Below are positions 1 through 6,737 of a stretch of 10,264 nucleotides of DNA, piece after piece. The notes below the pieces were generated by a model. That model searched no databases. It saw only the letters and a list, made by a program, of their open reading frames with translations, and was not told where the DNA came from. The position numbers and the translations under genes are program-made. The number at the start of each line of letters is the position of its first letter. Within the stretch, counting starts at the first letter, position 1. This DNA is from an uncultured Ruminococcus sp. (GTDB taxonomy: Bacteria > Bacillota > Clostridia > Oscillospirales > Ruminococcaceae), in assembly GCA_900551505.1 (NCBI GenBank), contig URWK01000031.1:1-10264 (forward strand), written 5' to 3'.

Positions 1-85
1 TTTTTTTTTATTTTATTTACTTTATTTGTGGCGTGCTTATTTTTTCTTTATTTTGCCGGCACCCCCCGCCCCGCCCCAAGTTCTG
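1..85. other. Low-complexity contig edge, probable assembly noise
   Basis: The first ~50 bases are almost pure T with a few A, followed by a run of C broken by single G (about 60-78). This differs sharply from the coding-like sequence that starts near position 93. The opposite end of the window has the same kind of homopolymer decay, so this is best read as unreliable contig-end consensus. An open frame on the plus strand through here has no ribosome binding site and overlaps the minus-strand gene at 93-308. Confidence 0.6.
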
Positions 86-92
86 CCGCAGA

Positions 93-308
93 TTAAGGCA
101 TCTTATAGAGTTTTTCGTCACGCAGGAGAGCCTGTGCAATATTATCGAGTTCGTCAACGGCTATTTTTTCGTTATCGTAATAGCCGAGAATCACATTGTT
201 TGATGCCACAATGCAGGCCTTTTGTTTCCCGAAACTTCCTTCGACAGTCAGCGACTCAACCGTATTTAAATTTACAAGTCCTTTTCCGGTTTGTGAGAGA
301 ATAAACAT
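93..308 (-). CDS. Small hypothetical protein, 71 aa
   Basis: This is a short soluble protein with no signal peptide or membrane segment. It begins MFILSQTGKGLVNLNTVESL, continues with alternating beta-type hydrophobic residues (around 20-43), a YYDNE turn near 44-48 and a C-terminal amphipathic helix (about 49-66). This layout resembles a group of small uncharacterised Firmicutes proteins that start with MFI/MWI-SQ-GK-LVN and end in a helix; that likeness is from memory and implies no function. The ATG start has an AAAGGA-like ribosome binding site 12 bases upstream, slightly far, and a plausible promoter at 333-361. The stop falls just before the noisy contig end, so the C-terminus is probably intact but the downstream context is lost. 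Confidence 0.6.
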   Translation of the reverse strand: MFILSQTGKGLVNLNTVESLTVEGSFGKQKACIVASNNVILGYYDNEKIAVDELDNIAQALLRDEKLYKMP

Positions 309-332
309 TTACAAAACAATTCCTTTCAAAGT

Positions 333-361
333 ATTATGCGAATATTTTATCTGAATTTCAA
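333..361 (-). promoter_or_regulatory. Putative sigma-A promoter for the 71-aa gene
   Basis: On the minus strand there is TTGAAA (356-361), a 17-base spacer and CATAAT (333-338). It sits in the 61-base gap between the membrane protein gene and the small gene. Both hexamers are one or two bases off consensus and the spacing is ideal. In AT-rich DNA such matches also arise by chance. Confidence 0.4.
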
Positions 362-369
362 GTCGTTTA

Positions 370-1125
370 TCAGGTCATGTCGAGTTTGCTTTTTCTGTCC
401 GCCTTTGAAAACCAATTCATTTCCTTTGCTTCCTGTGAACTGAAACGCAACTCACCGTTTACATAAAGGTCATTTTCTCTCCATTCAAGGTTGAGATTAT
501 CTGATGTACCTCTTACGTTATAGCAGATTTTACTGTAGCCTGTGTTTTCAAACTTTATGAACATATAGTCAATATCACGGTCATTCGGTTCAACGTAGAT
601 TTTTGTACTTCCCGTGGAGCTGTCTTCAGTGTCAACCACATAGCAACGATATTCCGAAGTCGGTGAAACAACTTTCTGTACAATGGTATCGTGGGTTGTG
701 GAATTGAAAAGCGTTGTAAGTATGAAGTATGCCAATGCCCCGAGAATGTAAAAAAGAAGTATTATTACTCCCAGCACCGTTTTAGGTCCTTCCTTTATGC
801 CGTTTATAAAGAACATTGATACGACAACTACTGTCGGAGGTATGATGAGAAGCCAGTTGCCGAAATTCAGTACTATCACCGGTAAAAGACAGAATGCCAT
901 AAGTACCGACACAAAACAGGTATAAAATTGTTTCCTCGAATAAATCATTATTGTTTCGATAAGAAGCGAAAATACTACTATAAACCCTAAAAACATAGGC
1001 TTGTCAAGAATCCTGATGTCATAAAACAAAGACATATATGCAAGGACTGCGACAAGTCCAAGATATAAAGTGCTGAAAAGTGACGCAACACGTTTTGTTA
1101 CACTGCTGTCAAAAAAATCTTTCAT
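370..1125 (-). CDS. Five-helix membrane protein with extracytoplasmic C-terminal domain
   Basis: This 251-residue protein has five hydrophobic segments at roughly residues 15-34, 43-62, 68-87, 90-108 and 115-139. A soluble C-terminal domain of about 110 residues follows. That domain starts with SPTSEYRCYVVDTEDS and ends with a WRENDLYVNGE segment, rich in beta-strand pattern and acidic residues. The layout (SP-x-x-x-Y start, D-rich turn, W-x-x-NDLYVNG end) recalls DUF5412-like domains of Firmicutes, where a short helical region anchors an outside beta domain; this is a resemblance from memory, not a search result. With an odd number of helices the tail would be outside if the N-terminus is inside. 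The ATG has an AAAGGGG ribosome binding site 7 bases upstream and its own promoter, so it is probably transcribed alone or with the small gene downstream. No function can be assigned. Confidence 0.75.
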   Translation of the reverse strand: MKDFFDSSVTKRVASLFSTLYLGLVAVLAYMSLFYDIRILDKPMFLGFIVVFSLLIETIMIYSRKQFYTCFVSVLMAFCLLPVIVLNFGNWLLIIPPTVVVVSMFFINGIKEGPKTVLGVIILLFYILGALAYFILTTLFNSTTHDTIVQKVVSPTSEYRCYVVDTEDSSTGSTKIYVEPNDRDIDYMFIKFENTGYSKICYNVRGTSDNLNLEWRENDLYVNGELRFSSQEAKEMNWFSKADRKSKLDMT

Positions 1126-1170
1126 AGGAAAGCCCCTTTCTGTTTGTTTATAAATCTGTATAGCACTTTA

Positions 1171-1199
1171 ATTATATCATCAAAACATTAAAGATACAA
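1171..1199 (-). promoter_or_regulatory. Putative extended -10 promoter for the membrane protein gene
   Basis: On the minus strand TTGTAT (1194-1199) is followed by a 17-base spacer and a perfect TATAAT (1171-1176), preceded by TGA, which makes an extended -10 (TGnTATAAT). The expected start of transcription is near 1164, giving a leader of about 40 bases. This is a good match to the housekeeping sigma-A consensus. Confidence 0.55.
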
Positions 1200-1281
1200 G
1201 AGGAATTTACAACAATTTTTAATACATTACAGCAAACGGGATGTTACGCAAAACGTCTGTTAATTGCGTGATTTACAGACA

Positions 1282-1320
1282 TAAGGCGACCCGACCGTGA
1301 TTCACGGTCGGGTCGCCTTA
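1282..1320 (-). terminator. 19-bp perfect hairpin, likely terminator of the dockerin gene
   Basis: The arms at 1282-1300 and 1302-1320 are perfect reverse complements with a single central T, so the RNA would form about 18 pairs and a tiny loop. It begins two bases after the TGA stop of the minus-strand dockerin gene. GC-rich core (GGCGACCCGACCGTG) flanked by AA/TT fits a factor-independent terminator, but neither strand has a clean T-run after it (minus strand continues ATGTCTGT). It may act as a weak terminator, an RNA 3'-end stabiliser, or both. Confidence 0.65.
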
Positions 1321-1322
1321 AA

Positions 1323-3068
1323 TCAGTTCATTATGTTCTGTTTGAGAAGAAGGGCATCATATACCGAAATTTTATTGTCCCTGTCCATATCCGAAGCTTT
1401 CAGCATTATAAGCGACTGCTTTTCAGAGCCAAGCACAAGCTTTGAAAGATAATTCAAATCCTTGTTGTCCGAAATTCCGTCACCGCTTGTATCGCCGTAA
1501 ACTATCGCCGTAAGTGTCTGCAAAGTTGCTCCGTTATACATAAGCTTTATGAGCGAACCCGTTCCCACATACTGTGAAGCTGAAAGTTCCGTATTCTGCG
1601 GGGTGAAGATGTGGATATTTTCCTTTTCATTTATGTTGCTGATAACCTTTTGTGAAGCCGTTCCCGTGTAAACTCCCCAGAGAAGATTTTTATCATAATC
1701 TATACTGTAGAGGCTTGAAGTAATCTTTGTAACACTTGCAGAAGGACCTTTTACTCTTACGGTAACACTTGTGGAAACCGAAGGGTCTGCATTGCAGGTA
1801 AATGTAAGTGTTGCCGTACCTCCCGAAAGTCCTTTTATAGATGTTGTGTTGCTGTCCCAGTCCGCAATTACAGGGTTGCTTGAAGTAACCGTATAGCGAA
1901 TGTCACTTGTATCGGCAGGTTCGATAGTGATGTACATATTTGCGGTGTCGCCGACATTCATATCTATTCCGTTGTATACGGAAGAAAAATAACTTCCTTC
2001 ATTCTTCCATGTACTTATTTTCGTAGGAAGTGTAAGGTTTGCAGGGAAAAACTTTGTATGATAGTTAAACTCCGCACTTTCTCCGAGGTTCGTATTGTAA
2101 AGTCCCGTAACTTTTACACTTACGCTCTTCCCGCTGAGAAAATTATTTGTACTGCCCGAAAGATATTGTTGTAATGCTGTAGGCAATGCAAATGAAACAG
2201 ATGAATAGCCTTCACATATGTATACATTATCTTTTGTGAGTGTGTAAGAATTCCCGTTATCGGCTGTCAAGGTAATTTTGAAATTGTCTGTAATATCGTA
2301 TTCGCCCGAAATAGTAAGACTCCAGTCGGAAATTGCCGAAATCGCTTCAAGCGGAAAATATCCCGCCGAAGGCCACGCATAAAACGGTTCAGAAAGTTTC
2401 ATGCTTCCGTCATTCACATACATTGAAAGAGTGGAGAAAATTCCGCAACTTCCGAAACTTGTGGAATATGCTCTCGGATTAAGAAGACTGTAACGGTGTC
2501 CGAGATTTGTAACGTTTATATCATCAATATAACCCTTTATTGAGGAAACCATCGAAAAGCCCGAAGCACAGTTGCCCGAGTATCCTATGCCTGCTCCTGC
2601 TCCTTCAAGTGCCGACTGATAAAAGCTGTCATCCATTCCGGCAGGTCTGGCAGGTGCGTGCGAAATAGTGCCGTTGGCAGCCATCGCAACCGCTCCACAC
2701 TGGTTTCTATAAAGATAAGAAGTATTCACATTTATGGAATTTAAACCGAATTGCCAGCGGAAGTAATTGAGCTGTTTAATTGTATCGTTTACAACCTCAT
2801 CTTTCAAAGCCCCTGCCTTAAACGGAACTGTCGAAGAAGGTTCTTCCTTATATTCACCCAGGGAGGTGTCATATGATGGCAGAGATGAAATATAGGCGTT
2901 TTTTACTTCAAACATGGTTCTGTTCTGAAGCACGCTTTTGTCTATTGTTTCGGCTGATATATTGTTTACACCTGCCATTGCGGTAACTGCAAAGAGTACA
3001 GGAACGGCGGATTTTAAGAATTTTTTCAGAAAGTGTCGTTTACTATGCGTGTCAGTAAAAATTTTCAT
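1323..3068 (-). CDS. Secreted CAP-domain protein with Ig-like domain and C-terminal dockerin
   Basis: This 581-residue exported modular protein starts with a Lys/Arg-rich stretch and a hydrophobic core (about 20-34), a signal peptide with likely cleavage after NISA near residue 39. Residues ~95-225 form a CAP/SCP-PR1 domain (COG2340 type), with ISHAP (His137), a probable metal-site Glu155 and the GHRYSLLNP motif (His191). A beta-rich region follows (~228-340). Residues ~345-440 look like a bacterial Ig-like Big_2 domain. A module at ~448-523 (SIDYDKNLLWGVYTGT to VGTGSLIKL) resembles the segment often found before dockerins. The end (526-581) is a type I dockerin with two calcium loops, D526/S528/D530/D534/D537 and D560/D562/D564/S568/D571. 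The dockerin predicts binding to a cohesin on a scaffoldin; the CAP role is unknown. I chose ATG 3068 (GAGGAG 11 bases upstream); an in-frame TTG at 3074 would add two residues. No glycoside hydrolase domain is seen. Confidence 0.88.
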   Translation of the reverse strand: MKIFTDTHSKRHFLKKFLKSAVPVLFAVTAMAGVNNISAETIDKSVLQNRTMFEVKNAYISSLPSYDTSLGEYKEEPSSTVPFKAGALKDEVVNDTIKQLNYFRWQFGLNSINVNTSYLYRNQCGAVAMAANGTISHAPARPAGMDDSFYQSALEGAGAGIGYSGNCASGFSMVSSIKGYIDDINVTNLGHRYSLLNPRAYSTSFGSCGIFSTLSMYVNDGSMKLSEPFYAWPSAGYFPLEAISAISDWSLTISGEYDITDNFKITLTADNGNSYTLTKDNVYICEGYSSVSFALPTALQQYLSGSTNNFLSGKSVSVKVTGLYNTNLGESAEFNYHTKFFPANLTLPTKISTWKNEGSYFSSVYNGIDMNVGDTANMYITIEPADTSDIRYTVTSSNPVIADWDSNTTSIKGLSGGTATLTFTCNADPSVSTSVTVRVKGPSASVTKITSSLYSIDYDKNLLWGVYTGTASQKVISNINEKENIHIFTPQNTELSASQYVGTGSLIKLMYNGATLQTLTAIVYGDTSGDGISDNKDLNYLSKLVLGSEKQSLIMLKASDMDRDNKISVYDALLLKQNIMN

Positions 3069-3079
3069 TACCAAAGCAT

Positions 3080-3085
3080 CTCCTC
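3080..3085 (-). promoter_or_regulatory. Ribosome binding site of the dockerin gene
   Basis: GAGGAG on the minus strand lies 11 bases before ATG 3068 and 5 bases before TTG 3074, so it does not fully decide the start. An ATG at 3079 directly abuts it and opens only a three-codon frame (Met-Leu-Trp-stop), so it is not a credible start. Confidence 0.5.
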
Positions 3086-3119
3086 ACATTATTTTTCATT
3101 TTCACATTCCTTATACTGA

Positions 3120-3148
3120 ATTTTACCACACATACACTAAAAAATCAA
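3120..3148 (-). promoter_or_regulatory. Putative extended -10 promoter for the dockerin gene
   Basis: On the minus strand TTGATT (3143-3148), a 17-base spacer and TAAAAT (3120-3125) preceded by TGG (extended -10) fit sigma-A. Transcription would start near 3113, leaving a leader of about 45 bases. The AT-rich run just upstream (3151-3190) is placed where an UP element would act. Confidence 0.5.
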
Positions 3149-3159
3149 TCCGCTAATCA

Positions 3160-3189
3160 AAATTTATATAAATATACTATAAATTTATA
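3160..3189. repeat. AAATTTATA repeats in the divergent intergenic region
   Basis: AAATTTATA occurs at 3160-3168 and again at 3181-3189, exactly 21 bp apart. The reverse complement TATAAATTT lies at 3178-3186, so the first copy also forms a 9-bp inverted repeat with a 9-bp centre. It lies between the two divergent promoters. It could be an UP element or a regulator site, or just AT-rich composition. Confidence 0.3.
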
Positions 3190-3240
3190 AGACGTTTGTT
3201 TAAGTTGTTTAATCTCTGAGAAAAAATTTTCGTTTTCCTC

Positions 3241-3269
3241 TTGACAAATCTGAAATACTGGCATATAAT
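3241..3269 (+). promoter_or_regulatory. Consensus sigma-A promoter of the trp operon
   Basis: A perfect TTGACA (3241-3246), 17-base spacer and perfect TATAAT (3264-3269) face the trp genes. Transcription should begin around A3276. A full consensus promoter is expected to be strong and constitutive, which fits an operon whose control lies downstream, in the T-box leader, rather than at initiation. Confidence 0.88.
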
Positions 3270-3275
3270 AATCTC

Positions 3276-3592
3276 ACAGAATAAATTTAATTACCTAAAT
3301 TCAATGAGCAAAAGTAAGTAACCTTATATTCGGGTATCACAGAGAGTTATTCGTGTGCTGAAAGAATAATATATCGTTATAGGGCGAATGGATTTGTTAG
3401 AAGCTGAGGGGAAAACATTCAGGTGAGTATCCGATGCCGTAAACCCTACGTTACAAGGGAAGGATATTGATGTTTTTAACGAAACTGCGTATCTGCAAAA
3501 ATCGTATTTATATCTTGTGGTATACTTACGAAGAAAAAGGGTGGCATCAGCGAGCATATCGTCCCGTTTTCACGGGTGATAGGCTTTTTTTT
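3276..3592 (+). promoter_or_regulatory. T-box riboswitch (tRNA-Trp) in the trp operon leader
   Basis: The leader can be paired by hand into a T-box. The stem I base is 3307-3312 with 3393-3398. An internal loop has AGTAAGTAA (3313-3321) opposite CGAATGGA (3385-3392). A second helix is 3322-3328 with 3378-3384, and an apical hairpin TTATTC/GAATAA (3347-3352 with 3364-3369) follows an AGAGAG motif at 3341-3346. The specifier triplet in the loop is TGG (3389-3391), the Trp codon. The T-box sequence is AAAAAGGGTGGC (3534-3545); its TGGC should pair with the GCCA end of tRNA-Trp, whose discriminator is G in bacteria. The antiterminator pairs GGG 3539-3541 and GCGA 3550-3553 with TCGTCCC 3559-3565, and the same TCGTCCC is used by the terminator. 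Uncharged tRNA-Trp should therefore favour read-through into trpE. The central part (3400-3530, stem II/III region) I could not fold with confidence. Confidence 0.9.
3553..3592 (+). terminator. T-box regulated intrinsic terminator before trpE
   Basis: The stem runs AGC (3553-3555) with GCT (3583-3585), a mismatch, TATCG with TGATA and CCCGT with ACGGG, with a bulged T3562 and a TTTC loop (3568-3571). Eight T follow (3585-3592). Formation needs the TCGTCCC strand also used by the antiterminator, so the two structures exclude each other. Confidence 0.88.
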
Positions 3593-3644
3593 ATGCCTTT
3601 TGAGAGCAGAATATTTGTTATCTTGTCGCAGTTTTTATTTTGTT

Positions 3645-3650
3645 AGGAGG
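3645..3650 (+). promoter_or_regulatory. trpE ribosome binding site
   Basis: A full AGGAGG lies 8 bases before the ATG at 3659, fixing the trpE start. It is 52 bases downstream of the terminator T-run, outside the T-box fold, so control should be at transcription rather than by hiding this site. Confidence 0.85.
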
Positions 3651-3658
3651 AATTTTTA

Positions 3659-5128
3659 ATGTACCCGACAATTGAAGAAATCAAAGAAAACTTTGACGGT
3701 TACAGGCTTGTTCCGGTATTTTACGAAATACTTTCGGACACCGTGACACCGATAAGAATTTACAAGGCATTGAGCGAAAATGAAGAAAATGCCTTTATTC
3801 TTGAAAGTGTTGACAATAAGGAAAAATGGGGCAGATATTCATTTATAGGCGTAAACCCGAAACTTGAAGTAAAAATTACAAACCATATGGCAGAAGTCAT
3901 TTCAAAAGACGATACAGTAAACGAAATTATTGATAATCCTGTTCAGTTTCTTTCAAAAATCATGGAGGAATACAAAACCCCAAGACTTAAAAATAAACCG
4001 AATCTTACCGGCGGTTTGGTAGGTTACTTCGGATACGACACTGTAAGATATATGGAAAAGAAGCTTGTCAATGTTCCTGAAGACGATTTGAAAATGCCTG
4101 ACTGCGATTTGTTCATGTATGACGAACTCGTTGCATTCGACCATCTCAGCAATAAAATTATCGTAATAATAAATATTGATATGCAGGACGATATCGAAAG
4201 ACAATATTACGATGCCGAAGAAAGAGCAAAAAATATTATTGCGAAAATCGAAAATTATTCCCCGAAAGCTACAGAAAAGGAATTGCCCGATACAGATTAC
4301 AAGGTTAAATCAAACGTTACCAAGGAAGAATATATGGCTAACGTTGAAAAAGCCAAGGATTACATTGTAAACGGCGATATATTCCAGGTCGTTCTTTCAC
4401 AGCGTTTTGAAATAGACAATCCGCCCGAAAGTTTCGATGTATACAGAATGTTAAGGGCAACCAATCCGTCACCTTATCTTTACTTCTTCAAGAACAAGAA
4501 ATACGAAATTGCAGGTGCTTCACCCGAAATGCTCGTAAATGTAACCGACAGAATTGTCACAACCAAGCCTATTGCGGGAACAATCGGCAGAGGCGTTACC
4601 GAAGAAGAAGACAAAGCCTTTGAAAGACAGCTTAATTCCGACCCGAAGGAAAGAGCAGAACACACAATGCTTGTGGACCTCGGAAGAAACGATGTAGGCA
4701 AGGTCAGTAAATTCGGAAGCGTTGAAGTTACAAGCTTCATGCAGACAGAACGTTACTCAAAGGTTATGCACCTTGTTTCAGATGTTCAGGGTACTTTAAG
4801 AGATGACAAAAACGCTATAGATGCTTTGCTTGCGGTACTTCCTGCGGGAACTCTTTCAGGAGCTCCTAAAGTAAGAGCCATGGAAATCATTGATGAAATG
4901 GAAAATAAAAAGCGTGGACTTTACGGCGGTACGGTAGGTTATCTCGGATTTGACGGAAACATTGATACCTGTATAGCAATCAGAACCGTACTTTTCAGAA
5001 ACAACAAAGCTTACGTTCAGGCAGGAGCGGGAATTGTTGCGGACTCCGTACCCGAAAAGGAATTTGTCGAAACTCAGAACAAGGCACTTGCGGTTATAAA
5101 TGCAATAAGAGAGGCGGGAACTTTATGA
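3659..5128 (+). CDS. trpE: Anthranilate synthase component I
   Basis: TrpE converts chorismate to anthranilate using ammonia delivered by the TrpG glutaminase, the first committed step of tryptophan synthesis in the cytosol. At 489 residues it is full length for the family. The N-terminal domain carries ILES (47-50) and the chorismate-binding domain carries NPSPY (269-273); both are elements of the tryptophan feedback site in known TrpE proteins, so allosteric inhibition is likely kept. Catalytic-domain motifs include TTKPIAGTIGRG (301-312), ERAEHTMLVDLGRND (331-345, with His335), LPAGTLSGAPK (394-404) and YGGTVGYLGF (422-431). These, with the location as first gene of a complete trp operon, separate it from PabB and isochorismate synthases. 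Its TGA stop overlaps the trpGD start as ATGA. Expression depends on the T-box leader upstream. Confidence 0.97.
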   Translation: MYPTIEEIKENFDGYRLVPVFYEILSDTVTPIRIYKALSENEENAFILESVDNKEKWGRYSFIGVNPKLEVKITNHMAEVISKDDTVNEIIDNPVQFLSKIMEEYKTPRLKNKPNLTGGLVGYFGYDTVRYMEKKLVNVPEDDLKMPDCDLFMYDELVAFDHLSNKIIVIINIDMQDDIERQYYDAEERAKNIIAKIENYSPKATEKELPDTDYKVKSNVTKEEYMANVEKAKDYIVNGDIFQVVLSQRFEIDNPPESFDVYRMLRATNPSPYLYFFKNKKYEIAGASPEMLVNVTDRIVTTKPIAGTIGRGVTEEEDKAFERQLNSDPKERAEHTMLVDLGRNDVGKVSKFGSVEVTSFMQTERYSKVMHLVSDVQGTLRDDKNAIDALLAVLPAGTLSGAPKVRAMEIIDEMENKKRGLYGGTVGYLGFDGNIDTCIAIRTVLFRNNKAYVQAGAGIVADSVPEKEFVETQNKALAVINAIREAGTL

Positions 5129-6732
5129 TTTACCTTATTGATAATTATGATTCTTTTACATACAACGTTTATCAGGCAGTCGGTGAAATATTTCCGGATA
5201 TAAAGGCTGTAAGAAACGATGAAATCACCATAAAGGAACTTGAAGCGGAAAAGCCACAGGCTATTATAATTTCCCCCGGCCCCGGTTATCCGAAAAATGC
5301 CGGAATTTCCGTTGACGTTATAAAGCACTTCGCAGGAAAAGTCCCGATACTCGGAATATGCCTCGGTCATCAGGCAATTATCGAAGCTTTCGGCGGAAAA
5401 ATCGTAAAGGCTAAACAGCTTATGCACGGCAAGGCAAGCGAAATTACCATTGATACCGCTTCAAAAATTTTCAGCGGTCTTCCCTCAAGAATTACCGTTG
5501 CAAGATATCATTCGTTAATCGGTGATGCCGAAACACTTCCGTCCTGCCTTAAGATAACCGCTACCGATGAAAAAGGTCAGATTATGGCGGTTGAACACAA
5601 GACTATGCAGATTTACGGCTTGCAGTTCCACCCTGAATCAATCCTTACAGATACGGGAAAGATTATGATTAAAAATTTCGTGGATATGATTAAACCCGTA
5701 GAAAAACCGAAAGTTGAACTTAAACCTTATCTCTCGAAAGTCGCTGACGGAAATAATCTTTCTCAGGAAGAAGCCGAAGAAGCTATGGATATTATCATGA
5801 GCGGCAGAGCTACAGACGCACAAATCGCTTCCCTGCTTACCTCTCTCAGAATGAAAGGCGAAACGGTTTCCGAAATCGCAGGTCTTGCAAAGGGCATGAG
5901 AGAAAAAGCCCTTTACGTTAAGGGCTGTAATGATGCAATTGATATTGTGGGAACAGGCGGCGACCTTTCAAATACTTTCAATATCTCTACTACCGCTTCA
6001 TTCGTAATTGCGGGAGCAGGTGCTAAAGTTGCAAAGCACGGAAACAGAAGCGTTTCAAGCAGGAGCGGTGCGGCTGATGTTCTCGAAAGACTCGGTGTGA
6101 AAATTACCAGTGAACCCGAAACCGCAAAGAAAATTATTGATGAAGTCGGTGTTTCATTCCTCTTTGCCCAGAGTTACCACAAGTCAATGAAATTTGTCGC
6201 AGGCGTAAGACGTGAAACAGGTTTAAGAACTGTCTTCAATATCCTCGGCCCTCTCACAAACCCTGCAAGAACCGATTATATCCTGCTCGGCGTTTATGAC
6301 AGAAGCTTGCTTGAACCGATGGCGGACGTTCTCATAAGACTCGGAATAAAGAGAGCGATGCTTGTATACGGCGAAGATAAACTTGATGAAATTTCAATTT
6401 CCGCAAAGACGGCTGTTTGTGAAGTCAATAACAAAACAACAAAACTTTATGAAATTAACCCCGAAGATTACGGCTTTAAACTCGCAGACAAATCCGAAGT
6501 TGTCGGCGGTACTCCCGAAGAAAATGCGGAAATTACCAGAGGCATTCTCAACGGAACTGTCAGCGGTGCAAAGAGAAATATTGTTGTTCTCAATGCAGGT
6601 ACTGCACTTTACATTGTCGGCAAGGCTGAAAGTATTGCGGACGGCATAAAGCTTGCAGAAGAAACGATTGACAACGGCAAGGCTCTTGAAAAGCTCAATC
6701 AGCTTATCAGAGTAAGCAACGAACAAGGGTGA
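5125..6732 (+). CDS. trpGD: Fused anthranilate synthase glutaminase / anthranilate phosphoribosyltransferase
   Basis: One 535-residue chain joins two enzymes. Residues 1-~190 are TrpG, a class I glutamine amidotransferase with a PGPG oxyanion-region motif (51-54), the nucleophile Cys79 in GICLGHQ, and His169/Glu171 in FHPES; it supplies ammonia to TrpE. After a short Lys/Pro/Glu linker (~191-200), residues ~201-535 are TrpD, which joins anthranilate to PRPP giving phosphoribosyl-anthranilate. TrpD motifs are GTGGD (276-280, PRPP/diphosphate site), KHGNRSVSSRSG (304-315) and NILGPLTNP (372-380). Both halves have normal length and all key residues, and no stop or frameshift lies between them. 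A GAGGCGG ribosome site lies 7 bases before the ATG, and ATGA overlap couples it to trpE. This is the same domain order as the enterobacterial TrpGD fusion. Confidence 0.96.
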   Translation: MIYLIDNYDSFTYNVYQAVGEIFPDIKAVRNDEITIKELEAEKPQAIIISPGPGYPKNAGISVDVIKHFAGKVPILGICLGHQAIIEAFGGKIVKAKQLMHGKASEITIDTASKIFSGLPSRITVARYHSLIGDAETLPSCLKITATDEKGQIMAVEHKTMQIYGLQFHPESILTDTGKIMIKNFVDMIKPVEKPKVELKPYLSKVADGNNLSQEEAEEAMDIIMSGRATDAQIASLLTSLRMKGETVSEIAGLAKGMREKALYVKGCNDAIDIVGTGGDLSNTFNISTTASFVIAGAGAKVAKHGNRSVSSRSGAADVLERLGVKITSEPETAKKIIDEVGVSFLFAQSYHKSMKFVAGVRRETGLRTVFNILGPLTNPARTDYILLGVYDRSLLEPMADVLIRLGIKRAMLVYGEDKLDEISISAKTAVCEVNNKTTKLYEINPEDYGFKLADKSEVVGGTPEENAEITRGILNGTVSGAKRNIVVLNAGTALYIVGKAESIADGIKLAEETIDNGKALEKLNQLIRVSNEQG

Positions 6733-6737
6733 TTTAC

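Noticed and set aside
26..304. 92-residue plus-strand open frame
   Set aside because: It runs through the noisy left edge and is antisense to the better-supported 71-residue gene; no ribosome binding site and a composition unlike a real protein.
3066..3079. Three-codon Met-Leu-Trp leader frame overlapping the start of the dockerin gene
   Set aside because: Its ATG directly abuts the GAGGAG site with no spacer, so it is unlikely to be translated; a single Trp codon is not enough for a leader peptide.
3324..3557. 77-residue minus-strand open frame in the trp leader
   Set aside because: It lies entirely on the opposite strand of the T-box RNA structure, has no ribosome binding site, and its composition is unremarkable; it is a by-product of the leader.
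3276..3658. Classical Trp-rich leader peptide attenuator
   Set aside because: No short frame with tandem Trp codons and ribosome site is visible; the T-box explains the terminator and the TGG triplet better.
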